Of a DNA stretch of 38,570 nt, positions 10,545 through 19,262 are shown piece by piece. Position numbers and translations under genes: made by a program. A model generated the notes under the pieces. It was not told where the DNA came from. It did no database searches and worked only from the letters and a program-made list of their open reading frames with translations. The first letter of the stretch is position 1; each line of letters begins with the position of its first letter. Source of the DNA: Bacilli bacterium (lineage in GTDB: Bacteria > Bacillota_I > Bacilli_A > RFN20 > CAG-826); contig JAIKYF010000127.1 in assembly GCA_024683495.1 (NCBI GenBank), forward strand, positions 1 to 38,570, read 5' to 3'.

Positions 10545-11432
10545 TTAGTCGGCTCTCTTATCGCCCCAGAAGAATAAGGCGACTGTGCCTGGGCCCGTGT
10601 GGGCTCCGATGGTGGTGCCGATCCAATTGATTTCGACTTTGCCGTTTTTCTTGGCGAATCTTTCTTCGACTTTGTTAGCGACGGCTTCGGCATAATCTAA
10701 ACAAGCGGATTGGGAGATATAGACTTTGTCGGAATAATCTAAGCCATCGATTGCATGAGCTTCCATCATCTGGACGATTCTCTCTTCGACTTTCTTGATT
10801 CCGTGGACTTTCTCTCTTGGAATCAAATGCCCTGGCTCATCCATATTAAGAAGCGGGCAGATATGAAGGAGATTGCCAAGGAATCCGGAAGTTTTTGAGA
10901 CACGGCCCCCTCTCACGTAGTACTTTAAGTCGGTGGAGAAGAACCAGTGATGGACCCGGAGTTTGTTCTCTTCGGCATATTCATGGAGTTCATCGACGCT
11001 TAAGCCTTCGTCGCGCTTATCTGCCAATTTGTCGAGCAATAAGCCGAATCCTGAGGAAGCTCCTCTTGAATCGACGATGTAGATTTTGCGTTCAGGATAT
11101 TTCTCCATTAATTCTCTCGCGGCTTCAACGGCGCATTGATAGTCGCCTGAAAGGCCGCTAGAAAGAGTGATATGAAGAATATCTTTACCTTCCTTAAGGA
11201 ATGGCTCGAAGTATTCTAAGAATTCTCCGATGGTGATTTGGCTGGTTTTGGTCATCTCGCCTTCTTCCATTCTCTTGTAGAACTCAGGGAAGGGGATGCT
11301 TTGTCCAAGATCATCGGGATAGAATCCATCTCCTAAGGAGAAATGGAACATGATGTAGTGAATGTCTCTATTGACTAGGTGTTCATGGGAGAGGTCGCAG
11401 GTGGATTCTCCGCTTAAGATGTAATTTGCCAT
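10545..11432 (-). CDS. DegV family (fatty-acid binding) protein
   Basis: MANYILSGESTCDLS...; ITLSSGLSGDYQCAVEAARE; YIVDSRGASSGFGLLLDKL. Start set to 11432 because AATTTGGAGGATAACAAA precedes it (track start 11456). Confidence 0.85.
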   Translation of the reverse strand: MANYILSGESTCDLSHEHLVNRDIHYIMFHFSLGDGFYPDDLGQSIPFPEFYKRMEEGEMTKTSQITIGEFLEYFEPFLKEGKDILHITLSSGLSGDYQCAVEAARELMEKYPERKIYIVDSRGASSGFGLLLDKLADKRDEGLSVDELHEYAEENKLRVHHWFFSTDLKYYVRGGRVSKTSGFLGNLLHICPLLNMDEPGHLIPREKVHGIKKVEERIVQMMEAHAIDGLDYSDKVYISQSACLDYAEAVANKVEERFAKKNGKVEINWIGTTIGAHTGPGTVALFFWGDKRAD

Positions 11433-11596
11433 TTTGTTATCCTCCAAATTATTCATCTAGTATTCAAAACGAAATGATTTCGTATTGAATGTTAATATCC
11501 TTATGGATACTAATCAAGCAAAATGATTGAAGGTCATTGAGAATAAGAGGAAAAGAGACACATTTGGAACAACTGTCTGATTTGCAAAAAGTGAAA

Positions 11597-11616
11597 AGTC
11601 ACAGCATAGCTGTGAC
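11597..11616 (-). terminator. Terminator of the SIR2-like gene
   Basis: GTCACAGC-ATA(G)-CTGTGAC hairpin followed on the minus strand by TTTTCACTTTTT. Confidence 0.7.
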
Positions 11617-11620
11617 CTTC

Positions 11621-13150
11621 TTAAATGTTCTCGAGAGCCTCTTTCATCTCGGCATAGGTATCGAAGAATAGAGGCGTGATGCCGAATGAATCGAAATAGA
11701 TCTTCAAGGTCATTCTGTCATCATAAGTTAATTTGCATAATTGACCGGAGATGCTGACTAAAGAAGAGAGGAAGATGTATCTTTTCGGGAGTTCCTTGCC
11801 TTTCATCCTCAAAGCATCTTTGGATTCATAAAGGGCCCGCCTAAGATAAATATCCCTGAAAGATAGGCCGAGCATCAAGAATCCATCTTGGAGCGCCTCA
11901 TTAAGGCTCTCTTTCTGCCACTTACCAACGGTTCTATTGCCTGCTAAGGAGTCGAAATGCTCACCATAGAAGCTAAGATATTCGGTCTCGGTCAGGATGA
12001 AGCAAGTATCTTTAACGTCATCCTCCTTATAGCCATGGAAATGGTATGGCATCTTGCCATGAATATGGGCGATTCTCGCAGAAGCCCTGCTGTGATTAAG
12101 CGCTGTGCCAGATAAGGAAGTATTGAAAGTGAAGTCTTGAAGATTATCACAGAGCAAACCCATCTCTAGGTATTCATCATAATTGAAAGTGACGGCTTTA
12201 AGACCTTCATGGCGCTTCATCAAGGAGACGACGCCGTCGAATAAAGAACGGTCCTTGGTAAGTAATGGATGTTGATTATTCGCATCAAACTCCCCATAAA
12301 TTCCCTTATAGAGCAGTCTATAGTAGTCACTTCTTTTCTTGTCGCTATAGAGTTTTAGCTCGGCTATTTCGGTGATGGCATAGGTATCGGAATTAAAGGC
12401 ACCTTTGGAAATGAAAGGAGAATGATCCAAATAGTTTCTTGCCACTTCGGAATATATTCCATCGACCAATTTGCTCCAACTCTTGGCGCCGAAAGGAATC
12501 GATAAGCCATTCCCTAAAACCAACTTGAAATTCTTATTGGTTCTTATTTCATTTTTTAGTTCTTCGTAGATGGCATCTTGGGCTTTCTTAATCTCGTTTT
12601 CCGATAATTTCTCGGCCTTCTTGCCTTTTCTTTTATCGATGAGGTCGCGTCTACCGATTAATTCAAGGATCGGATCGCCTTCATAAGAATTGAGTTCGAA
12701 ATAGGGTCGAAGCAAAGAATATAAGGTGTCGAAACCCCAAATCTGGAGGTTGGGGAGCGGAGATTTGGCTTTCGGGGCATCGCTAAGATATTCGACGATG
12801 ACATAGCAGATATCTTTTGCCCCATTAGCGGCTTTGCATATCTTATTCAAAAGAGATTGCTCTAGGCGTGGGACGATTTTAATCTTGCCAGCCTTGAAGT
12901 TTTCATTCCTAAAATAATCATTTAGGGCCTTGAAGGGATAATGAGTGTAGAACTCATAGAAAACCTGGCCCTTCTTCAATGTGGCCTTGATGGCCTCATC
13001 GGCTTTCAAAGCCTCTTCGATATCATTGAATCCGGTCCATCTGGCATAGCTATGGACAAGCCCTTTCTTCAGAAAGCGGACTACCGTTTCATGGGTAAAA
13101 TCACTACGCTCGGAATATGGGGATGTCTCTTTAGGTTTAATCTCACTCAT
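11621..13150 (-). CDS. SIR2-like domain protein (candidate NADase / defence effector) with uncharacterised N-terminal domain
   Basis: FKLVLGNGLSIPFGAKSWSKLVDGI (nucleotide-binding Gly-rich loop), LKAVTFNYDEYLEMGL (TxNYD), ARIAHIHGKMPYH (HxHG), TCFILTETEYLSFYG, GFLMLGLSFRDIYLRRAL. Start set to ATG 13150; the track start 13159 is GTG. Confidence 0.75.
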   Translation of the reverse strand: MSEIKPKETSPYSERSDFTHETVVRFLKKGLVHSYARWTGFNDIEEALKADEAIKATLKKGQVFYEFYTHYPFKALNDYFRNENFKAGKIKIVPRLEQSLLNKICKAANGAKDICYVIVEYLSDAPKAKSPLPNLQIWGFDTLYSLLRPYFELNSYEGDPILELIGRRDLIDKRKGKKAEKLSENEIKKAQDAIYEELKNEIRTNKNFKLVLGNGLSIPFGAKSWSKLVDGIYSEVARNYLDHSPFISKGAFNSDTYAITEIAELKLYSDKKRSDYYRLLYKGIYGEFDANNQHPLLTKDRSLFDGVVSLMKRHEGLKAVTFNYDEYLEMGLLCDNLQDFTFNTSLSGTALNHSRASARIAHIHGKMPYHFHGYKEDDVKDTCFILTETEYLSFYGEHFDSLAGNRTVGKWQKESLNEALQDGFLMLGLSFRDIYLRRALYESKDALRMKGKELPKRYIFLSSLVSISGQLCKLTYDDRMTLKIYFDSFGITPLFFDTYAEMKEALENI

Positions 13151-13170
13151 TTGTTCCACCGCGACTATTT

Positions 13171-13200
13171 ATTATAGGCATTATTTAGGCTAATAGCCTA
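13171..13200 (-). promoter_or_regulatory. Predicted promoter/operator of the SIR2-like gene
   Basis: On the minus strand: perfect palindrome TAGGCTATTAGCCTA (13186-13200) upstream of TATAAT (13171-13176). Confidence 0.5.
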
Positions 13201-13228
13201 ATAGAATTACATTATCTAGATGAAAGGA

Positions 13229-13261
13229 AAACCCGCATTTTTAGAAAGATATGCGGGTTTT
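13229..13261 (-). terminator. Terminator downstream of the RlaP-type nucleotidyltransferase
   Basis: AAACCCGCAT...ATGCGGGTTT inverted repeat with T-rich flank on the minus strand. Confidence 0.75.
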
Positions 13262-13277
13262 GCACGGGATTTTTACT

Positions 13278-14108
13278 TTATTTACGGAATTTTTCCCTAA
13301 CTATTTGCTGAATTTCATCCTTAAGGGGATTGATTGGATCGCTATCGCTAATTTTAGTCGGAAGCTTATCGACCTCAGCCCTTAACTCCAAGGTCTCTAA
13401 TCTAATCTTCGCGATTAAATCATTAGCCTCCTCCATTTTCATCTTCCCTAATTTCACATCGAGGATTGTCTTCCTAACCTCTTCATCTTCTAAGCGAATG
13501 AGCTTTCCATATTCAAGATAAGGGTTAGAGAATTCTTTCTCTAAGCAACTCTTGAATAAGTAAAGATCGCGAATGGCATGTGAGGCGGCTTTGATGTCAT
13601 ATCCGTATTTATCGAAGACATCTTTTCTATTTTCGGTCCAGTGAAAAGCCTCTTGGCATTTCATCAGAGTCACTCCGCATAAGGATTTTAATAAAATCGT
13701 CCTTCTTGAAAAATAGAGATTATTGAAGAACTCTTCAGGGGTTTTTAATACCGAAAGAGCTTTGGAGTCATCGCTTGATACAACCATCTTAGAGAAGAAT
13801 AATTCTAGATAAGTGGGGTTCATCTTCCCAAGGAGATCAGGTAAGAGCCTGACATCATGCGAGGCGACTTGACCATGCTTCACATCATAGGTGTGAGAAA
13901 GGAACTTACCATTGTATAAATCATCGAAGGTGGGGTAGAAATAGCCCTTGCAGTCCACATCGCTGCTTTTTACCTCGAGATTATAATTTTGGGAGCCTTG
14001 TAGGAAACCGAAAAGCAACTCGTGCCCACTTAAGGAAGACGATTCATTGAGGTTTTGCAAGGTTTTTTGATAAAGTTCATTCTCAGACATGCTCATATTA
14101 TAACCCAA
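13278..14108 (-). CDS. Nucleotidyltransferase of the DNA polymerase beta superfamily (RlaP / YcgL-like)
   Basis: LLFGFLQGSQNYNLEVKSSDVDCKGYFYPTFDDLYNG has the GS and DxD motifs of the RlaP/COG3541-type NTases. Exact start uncertain (14108, 14093 or MSENE). Confidence 0.7.
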   Translation of the reverse strand: MGYNMSMSENELYQKTLQNLNESSSLSGHELLFGFLQGSQNYNLEVKSSDVDCKGYFYPTFDDLYNGKFLSHTYDVKHGQVASHDVRLLPDLLGKMNPTYLELFFSKMVVSSDDSKALSVLKTPEEFFNNLYFSRRTILLKSLCGVTLMKCQEAFHWTENRKDVFDKYGYDIKAASHAIRDLYLFKSCLEKEFSNPYLEYGKLIRLEDEEVRKTILDVKLGKMKMEEANDLIAKIRLETLELRAEVDKLPTKISDSDPINPLKDEIQQIVREKFRK

Positions 14109-14245
14109 TTATGGGTTTGTTTTTACATTTTAAAAATGAAGCAAATATGAATAATTCGTTCGAATAGTTTCCGTGATTTATCACGGATTGAAAAAGATAA
14201 CGCCTAGTCATAAAATCATAAATGAAGGAAAAGGAGGTACCTGCG

Positions 14246-16024
14246 ATGAAAAAACAATTAGCTTTACTATTGATCTCTAGCCTTTTCGCTATCTCTTCAT
14301 GCGGAGGAAATTCTTCTCCCGCAACCACCTCTACCATAAGTGATAGTTCGAGCTCGACATCAGCCATCTCCGAAAGCGGAGAACCAGCTAAATCGACATC
14401 CGAAGGATCCACCGAATCTAGAGAAGAAAGCGTCACGAGCGAAGAAATTAGTCCCAACGCCGAAACAGGCGACTTTATCCGTAAAATCGACCCCGAAGCC
14501 AAAGATATCGTTTCTAAGTCCGTCAGTTTCTATAATGGGCAGAAAACCATCACTTACCCATACGAATATAGCGACACCATCTTCCATAACACCGGAAGGA
14601 TTTTCTCAAGGCCTCTAAGGAAATTAAGCCTTGCCGCCGTCATCGTCGCCCATGGTGAACAAGATGAGACGGGCAAAACAATCAATCAGGTAAAGAACAT
14701 TTCCGCTTTCCTTAATGACATTGGTTTCTCGAATATCGATGCCGACAATTACGCCGTCAGTGGCATCGATAACATCGGCTCTTTATTCGCGATTAAAAAT
14801 ATTACGATTGATGGAGTTATAACCCCTGTTGTTTTGGCCTTCACAAGAGGCAATTATGGCAATGAAGAATGGGCTGGCAATTTCACGGTTGGTGAAAGTG
14901 GAGACCATGAAGGCTTCATCAAAGCCGCCGGAGTTTTCGAAGAAAGGCTCCTTTCCTACATCAATGCCAACGTCGGTGTCGAAGATTTATCGAAGATGAA
15001 GCTTTGGATGCCAGGCTATTCTCGTGGTGCGGCCATCGCCAATGTCGTCGGAGGCGAAATCAATGCCGCCATCGAAGGAAATGGAAGATTGGCCAACAGT
15101 ATCTTGGCCAGAATGAGCCATGAAAATCTTTATGATTATACCTTCGCTACGCCAAACGCCGTCTTGACCGATACGGTTAAGAGCGTCGAAGTTCAAGATA
15201 ACATCTATAACTACTGCTTAGAAACCGACATCGTCGCTCGAGTCATGCCGACCAAAACCGATTCTACTGACGGCTCTGGATTTGATTTTGATAGATATGG
15301 CGTCGATAGAGTCATCGTTACGGATGATCCAGTCAATCTTCCGAAGGTTAAAGAGCAAATCGAAATCCTCGGATTAACCGGGATGAGAAAATATGTTCCA
15401 TCTGTGACTGTGCCGGTTAAGAACATCGACACATCGACTGGAACCATCACTGATCTCAGCGGCAAATACGTCAAGACCAATAGGTTAATCACTAACTTGC
15501 TTAAGAACCTCACCACATCTGCCGATTACAATGGCGTGGACCTCACTAGAGACAATCTCTATCTCTATCAATCGACATTCAGAGATCTCATCTCCTATGC
15601 TATGTCCCTAACTCATGCCGACTTAGAGAAACTCCTAAACGTCGCAAAAGAAGTCTTCGGCGGGGAATCTTCTAGCGAGGATACTTCAATCGACATCGCC
15701 ACGATCATCGGTGATCTCCAAAACTTCACCTTTGATTGGGAGATGACGAAAGAAGCCATCATTGAGTATGTGAATGAGAACTTCGACTCATTATATGAGA
15801 TGATTATTTCTGTCTTCGAAAAAGCTGGTTTATTAACAGAAAAAGTCAGAGAGATGATCGATAACAATATCGGGCCGATTTTGCTTCTCATAAAAAACAT
15901 CTTCAACAGCGTCTTATTTGATAACACTCATAGCATTATCACATTCATCGGAAACTTTGGATCAACTTTAGCCTCGCATATGATTGAATCGATGATGGTG
16001 TGGTCTTTGGTGATTGATGAGTAA
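14246..16024 (+). CDS. Lipoprotein with class-3 lipase-like alpha/beta hydrolase domain
   Basis: Lipobox MKKQLALLLISSLFAISSC; VVLAFTRGNYGNEEWAGNFTVGESGDHEGFIKAA; nucleophile elbow MKLWMPGYSRGAAIANVVGGEI; YDYTFATPNAV; ETDIVARVMP. Start set to 14246 (AAGGAGG upstream; track start 14222). Confidence 0.75.
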   Translation: MKKQLALLLISSLFAISSCGGNSSPATTSTISDSSSSTSAISESGEPAKSTSEGSTESREESVTSEEISPNAETGDFIRKIDPEAKDIVSKSVSFYNGQKTITYPYEYSDTIFHNTGRIFSRPLRKLSLAAVIVAHGEQDETGKTINQVKNISAFLNDIGFSNIDADNYAVSGIDNIGSLFAIKNITIDGVITPVVLAFTRGNYGNEEWAGNFTVGESGDHEGFIKAAGVFEERLLSYINANVGVEDLSKMKLWMPGYSRGAAIANVVGGEINAAIEGNGRLANSILARMSHENLYDYTFATPNAVLTDTVKSVEVQDNIYNYCLETDIVARVMPTKTDSTDGSGFDFDRYGVDRVIVTDDPVNLPKVKEQIEILGLTGMRKYVPSVTVPVKNIDTSTGTITDLSGKYVKTNRLITNLLKNLTTSADYNGVDLTRDNLYLYQSTFRDLISYAMSLTHADLEKLLNVAKEVFGGESSSEDTSIDIATIIGDLQNFTFDWEMTKEAIIEYVNENFDSLYEMIISVFEKAGLLTEKVREMIDNNIGPILLLIKNIFNSVLFDNTHSIITFIGNFGSTLASHMIESMMVWSLVIDE

Positions 16025-16050
16025 AACATCCACGATTTGCACGGAAAAAC

Positions 16051-16083
16051 ACCACTTTCGAATAATTTCGGAAGTGGTTTTCT
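16051..16083 (+). terminator. Rho-independent terminator
   Basis: ACCACTTTCG-AATAATTT-CGGAAGTGGT followed by TTTCT. Confidence 0.75.
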
Positions 16084-16159
16084 ATCTTGAAACAAAAGTT
16101 TTTTAAAAATCTTTTGTAACTGATTAATCCTCGGTTGTGTTATTCTTAATCAAGCCCAG

Positions 16160-16175
16160 TTGAGACTAGTCTCAA
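16160..16175. promoter_or_regulatory. 16-bp perfect palindrome in the 5' region of the STAS-kinase operon
   Basis: TTGAGACTAGTCTCAA equals its own reverse complement; lies 20 bp upstream of the start codon. Confidence 0.5.
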
Positions 16176-16194
16176 ACACAAATAAGGAGTCCTT

Positions 16195-17352
16195 ATGAAT
16201 TTCTCAATCGCCAATGGTATCCTCACCCTCTTTTTCGTAGGGGAAATCAATTCAGGAAATGCAGTCGCCGTAGAGAAAGACGCCATGGCCAGCATCGGCC
16301 AAAACAAATTCGAAAAGCTGGTTTTGGATTTCTCTGAAGTCACCTACATCTCCAGCGCAGGTCTTCGTATCATCCTCAAAATCAAACAAACATTCAAAGA
16401 AGTCTCAATCACAAATGCCTCGCTTGAGGTCTATGACGTTTTAAACATGACTGGTTTCACCAACATCATGCCGGTCGCCAAGGCCCTCAGAGAAGTAGAC
16501 GTCACCGGTAAAGAAATCATCGGAGAAGGATTTTTCTCCACCGTCTACCGCATCGATAAGGACACCATCGTCAAGGTCTTCAACGACCCAAAGACCGAAT
16601 ATTCCAGCATCCAAAGAGAACTTAATTTGGCCAAGGAAGCTTTCGTGCTCGGCATCCCCACCGCTATTTCTTTTGACATCGTCAAAGTCGGAAATCTTTA
16701 TGGCGTGAGATTTGAGTTACTCGATTCTTGCCTCCTTCGTGACGTTTTCCGTGATCAGCCCGGGAAAATGGATGAAGAAATTAAGAAATACGCTCAATTA
16801 TTGAAGAAAATCAATACAACCGAAACAGAAGATCAAAACCTTCCAAAAACTAAAGATCTTTGTCTTAAGAAACTAGAAACCATCAAACATTTGTTCACCG
16901 ATGAAGAAAACGAGCAAATGAGAAAGATGGTTGAAGGCATCCCCGATAGAAACACCTTCGTTCATGGCGATTGCCATTTCAAGAACATCATGGTTCAGAA
17001 TAACGAATTGTTCCTAATTGATATGGACACCCTTTCAAAAGGCCATCCAATCTTTGAATTGGCCGCCATCTGCGCCCCCTATATCCTGTTTGAACAAGAT
17101 GATCCGGGAAATAACCTCAGATTCTTTGGATTATCCAAAGAAGTCGTCACCCCAATTTACGAAAAGACCATCAATGAATATTTTGGGAAGGATGATGATG
17201 ACATCAAAGGCAAAATCATGCTTCTGGGGTATATGCATATGGTTTGGTGGACTCTTGAATATCAACCTGACAACAGCAAGAGACTCAATCACTGCAAAGC
17301 AGAAGTCTCAGCAAGACTAAAGATTTATAAGGACTTTGACATCGGTATCTAA
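16195..17352 (+). CDS. STAS domain (anti-sigma factor antagonist-like) fused to an APH/choline kinase-like phosphotransferase
   Basis: N-term GKLxxDxSxVxYISSAGLRIILKIK-type STAS motif (LVLDFSEVTYISSAGLRIIL); C-term GEGFFSTVYRIDKDTIVKVF, FVHGDCHFKNIMV, FLIDMDTLSKGHPIFELA. Confidence 0.85.
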   Translation: MNFSIANGILTLFFVGEINSGNAVAVEKDAMASIGQNKFEKLVLDFSEVTYISSAGLRIILKIKQTFKEVSITNASLEVYDVLNMTGFTNIMPVAKALREVDVTGKEIIGEGFFSTVYRIDKDTIVKVFNDPKTEYSSIQRELNLAKEAFVLGIPTAISFDIVKVGNLYGVRFELLDSCLLRDVFRDQPGKMDEEIKKYAQLLKKINTTETEDQNLPKTKDLCLKKLETIKHLFTDEENEQMRKMVEGIPDRNTFVHGDCHFKNIMVQNNELFLIDMDTLSKGHPIFELAAICAPYILFEQDDPGNNLRFFGLSKEVVTPIYEKTINEYFGKDDDDIKGKIMLLGYMHMVWWTLEYQPDNSKRLNHCKAEVSARLKIYKDFDIGI

Positions 17353-17354
17353 TC

Positions 17355-19187
17355 GTGAGCACAGAAGACGCTTTTCAAAAAAATGAGATAGATGCTAACC
17401 GACAAATGGGTCGCATCTCCATCGTCGCTGCCATTATTATGGTGCTTTTGATGATTGGATATATCACCAAGCTTTTCCCTATGAGAAGCTATAACTTGGT
17501 CTATGTCTTCTTCCCCATCAGTATCGTCGCTTTGGCTGGCGCTGCTATCCTCTCGAAAACAAAATTCCTCTACAAATCCGGCTTTAAATACTATGCGATG
17601 GCCACTTTCATCCTGGCTTTCGCGATCCTTTCAGTCATCGTTCCAAAACATGCGATTTTGACTTGGGCCATCCCCGTCGCGGTTGCCAACCACTACTACC
17701 GTCCAAAATTAAGTTTGGTTGTCTTCATCATCTGCGCGGTATCTTTAGTCGCCTGCGTTTATCTTGGAGCCTTCTTCGGTGAATATGATCCGAACTTATT
17801 GAGCGCCGGTAAGGTCATCTATGATGAGGCCACTCAAACCTATGTCATCTATCAACCCGATAATCCAGTCGAAAGATGGAACATGCTCATTGAATGGAGT
17901 CAAAAAAGAGGAGCCAATAGATTCCTTCAGATCTTCTTGTTCTATTGCCTGCCAAGACTCTTGGCGTTAACAATTGTCTTCTTGGCCTCCTATGCCTTAA
18001 GCAACCGTACCCAGACTCTTCTTGTAAACGAAATCAAAGCCACTGAAAGCTCGAGAAGAATCGATACTGAGCTTAATGTCGCTAGAGAAATTCAATATTC
18101 GGCTCTTCCGAAAGAATTCCGCTCAACGCAGCATGTTGATATTTTGGCCGAATTGGTGACCGCCAAGGAAGTGGGCGGAGACCTTTATGATTATGTCGTA
18201 ATCGACGATGAGCATATCGGAGTTTTAATCGGCGACGTCTCAGGGAAAGGAATTCCTGCCGCGATGTTCATGATGAAAACCATCACCAGTTTCAGAGCCT
18301 ATATCAATACCAGCGATTCACCAGCCGAGATCATGCGCAACGTCAATAAAATCCTTTATAACGGAAATGAGAGCAAGATGTTCGTCACTTGCTTCTTGGC
18401 GATTCTAAACACCAGAACCGGCGTCGTCAAATTCGCTAACGCCGGCCACAATCCTCCAATCATCGGCGAAGAGAAGAATTATAAATATCTCAAGTGCAAT
18501 AGCGGATTCCTTCTTGGGGCCATGGAAGATTCATTCGCCATCGACGAAGTATTCACTCTTAAGCCTGGGCAAACCATCTTCTTCTATACCGATGGGATTA
18601 CCGAAGCCCGTGACGTCAATTCTGGCTTCTTTGGTGAAAAGCACTTGCTTGAGACATTCAATAAGGTCGAAGGCGATTCTATCATTGATCTCCATCACAC
18701 CATTCTAGAAGAACTGAAGAAATATATGGAAGGCGCCGATCAGTTTGATGATATGACTTATGTCATGCTCAGATATAAAGGCGATGAGATTGTCGACTTC
18801 GAAAGAATCTTCTCCACCGATAGCGAAACTTCAAAAGAAGCTATCTCCTTTGTCAATGAGTCGTTATCAGGCAACGGATATGATTCTCTTAAAGATAAAT
18901 TTTCTGAGGTTGTTGATGAGGTCTATTCCAACATCTCCCGCTACGTTTATGGGGGATTTGACGGGAAAATTTATCTTAGATTATCTATTAACAAGAAGAA
19001 AAATGAGCTGATCCTAACCTTTATAGATGGCGGTGAAGATTTCAACATCCTTTCTGATGAAGTCGCTAAAGATGGCCATAAAGTTGAGATAATTAAAACC
19101 AAGAGCATCATGGATGAAGCCTCCTATTCGAGAATCCATGACAAAAACATCATCTATCTACGGAAGGAAATCGATTCTCTTTCCTAA
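17355..19187 (+). CDS. Membrane-anchored PP2C (SpoIIE/RsbU-like) phosphatase with C-terminal HATPase (RsbW-like) domain
   Basis: GTG start. Multiple N-terminal TM segments; LNVAREIQYSALPKEF, AKEVGGDLYDYVVIDDEHIGVLIGDVSGKGIPAAMFM, FANAGHNPP, FFYTDGITEARD, DDMTYVMLRYKG; C-term FSEVVDEVYSNISRYVY...LTFIDGGEDFN. Confidence 0.85.
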   Translation: MSTEDAFQKNEIDANRQMGRISIVAAIIMVLLMIGYITKLFPMRSYNLVYVFFPISIVALAGAAILSKTKFLYKSGFKYYAMATFILAFAILSVIVPKHAILTWAIPVAVANHYYRPKLSLVVFIICAVSLVACVYLGAFFGEYDPNLLSAGKVIYDEATQTYVIYQPDNPVERWNMLIEWSQKRGANRFLQIFLFYCLPRLLALTIVFLASYALSNRTQTLLVNEIKATESSRRIDTELNVAREIQYSALPKEFRSTQHVDILAELVTAKEVGGDLYDYVVIDDEHIGVLIGDVSGKGIPAAMFMMKTITSFRAYINTSDSPAEIMRNVNKILYNGNESKMFVTCFLAILNTRTGVVKFANAGHNPPIIGEEKNYKYLKCNSGFLLGAMEDSFAIDEVFTLKPGQTIFFYTDGITEARDVNSGFFGEKHLLETFNKVEGDSIIDLHHTILEELKKYMEGADQFDDMTYVMLRYKGDEIVDFERIFSTDSETSKEAISFVNESLSGNGYDSLKDKFSEVVDEVYSNISRYVYGGFDGKIYLRLSINKKKNELILTFIDGGEDFNILSDEVAKDGHKVEIIKTKSIMDEASYSRIHDKNIIYLRKEIDSLS

Positions 19188-19262
19188 TTATTTTCGAATA
19201 ATATCCTCACCAAATATGATTTTGGTTGATTTAAGTCTAGATAAATAGTTCAATATTTGAGC

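Noticed and set aside
10462-14157. Shared 13-mer ATATGAATAATTC at 10462-10474 and 14145-14157, upstream of two minus-strand genes
   Set aside because: AT-rich and only two copies; chance duplication of a 13-mer in this much sequence is likely.
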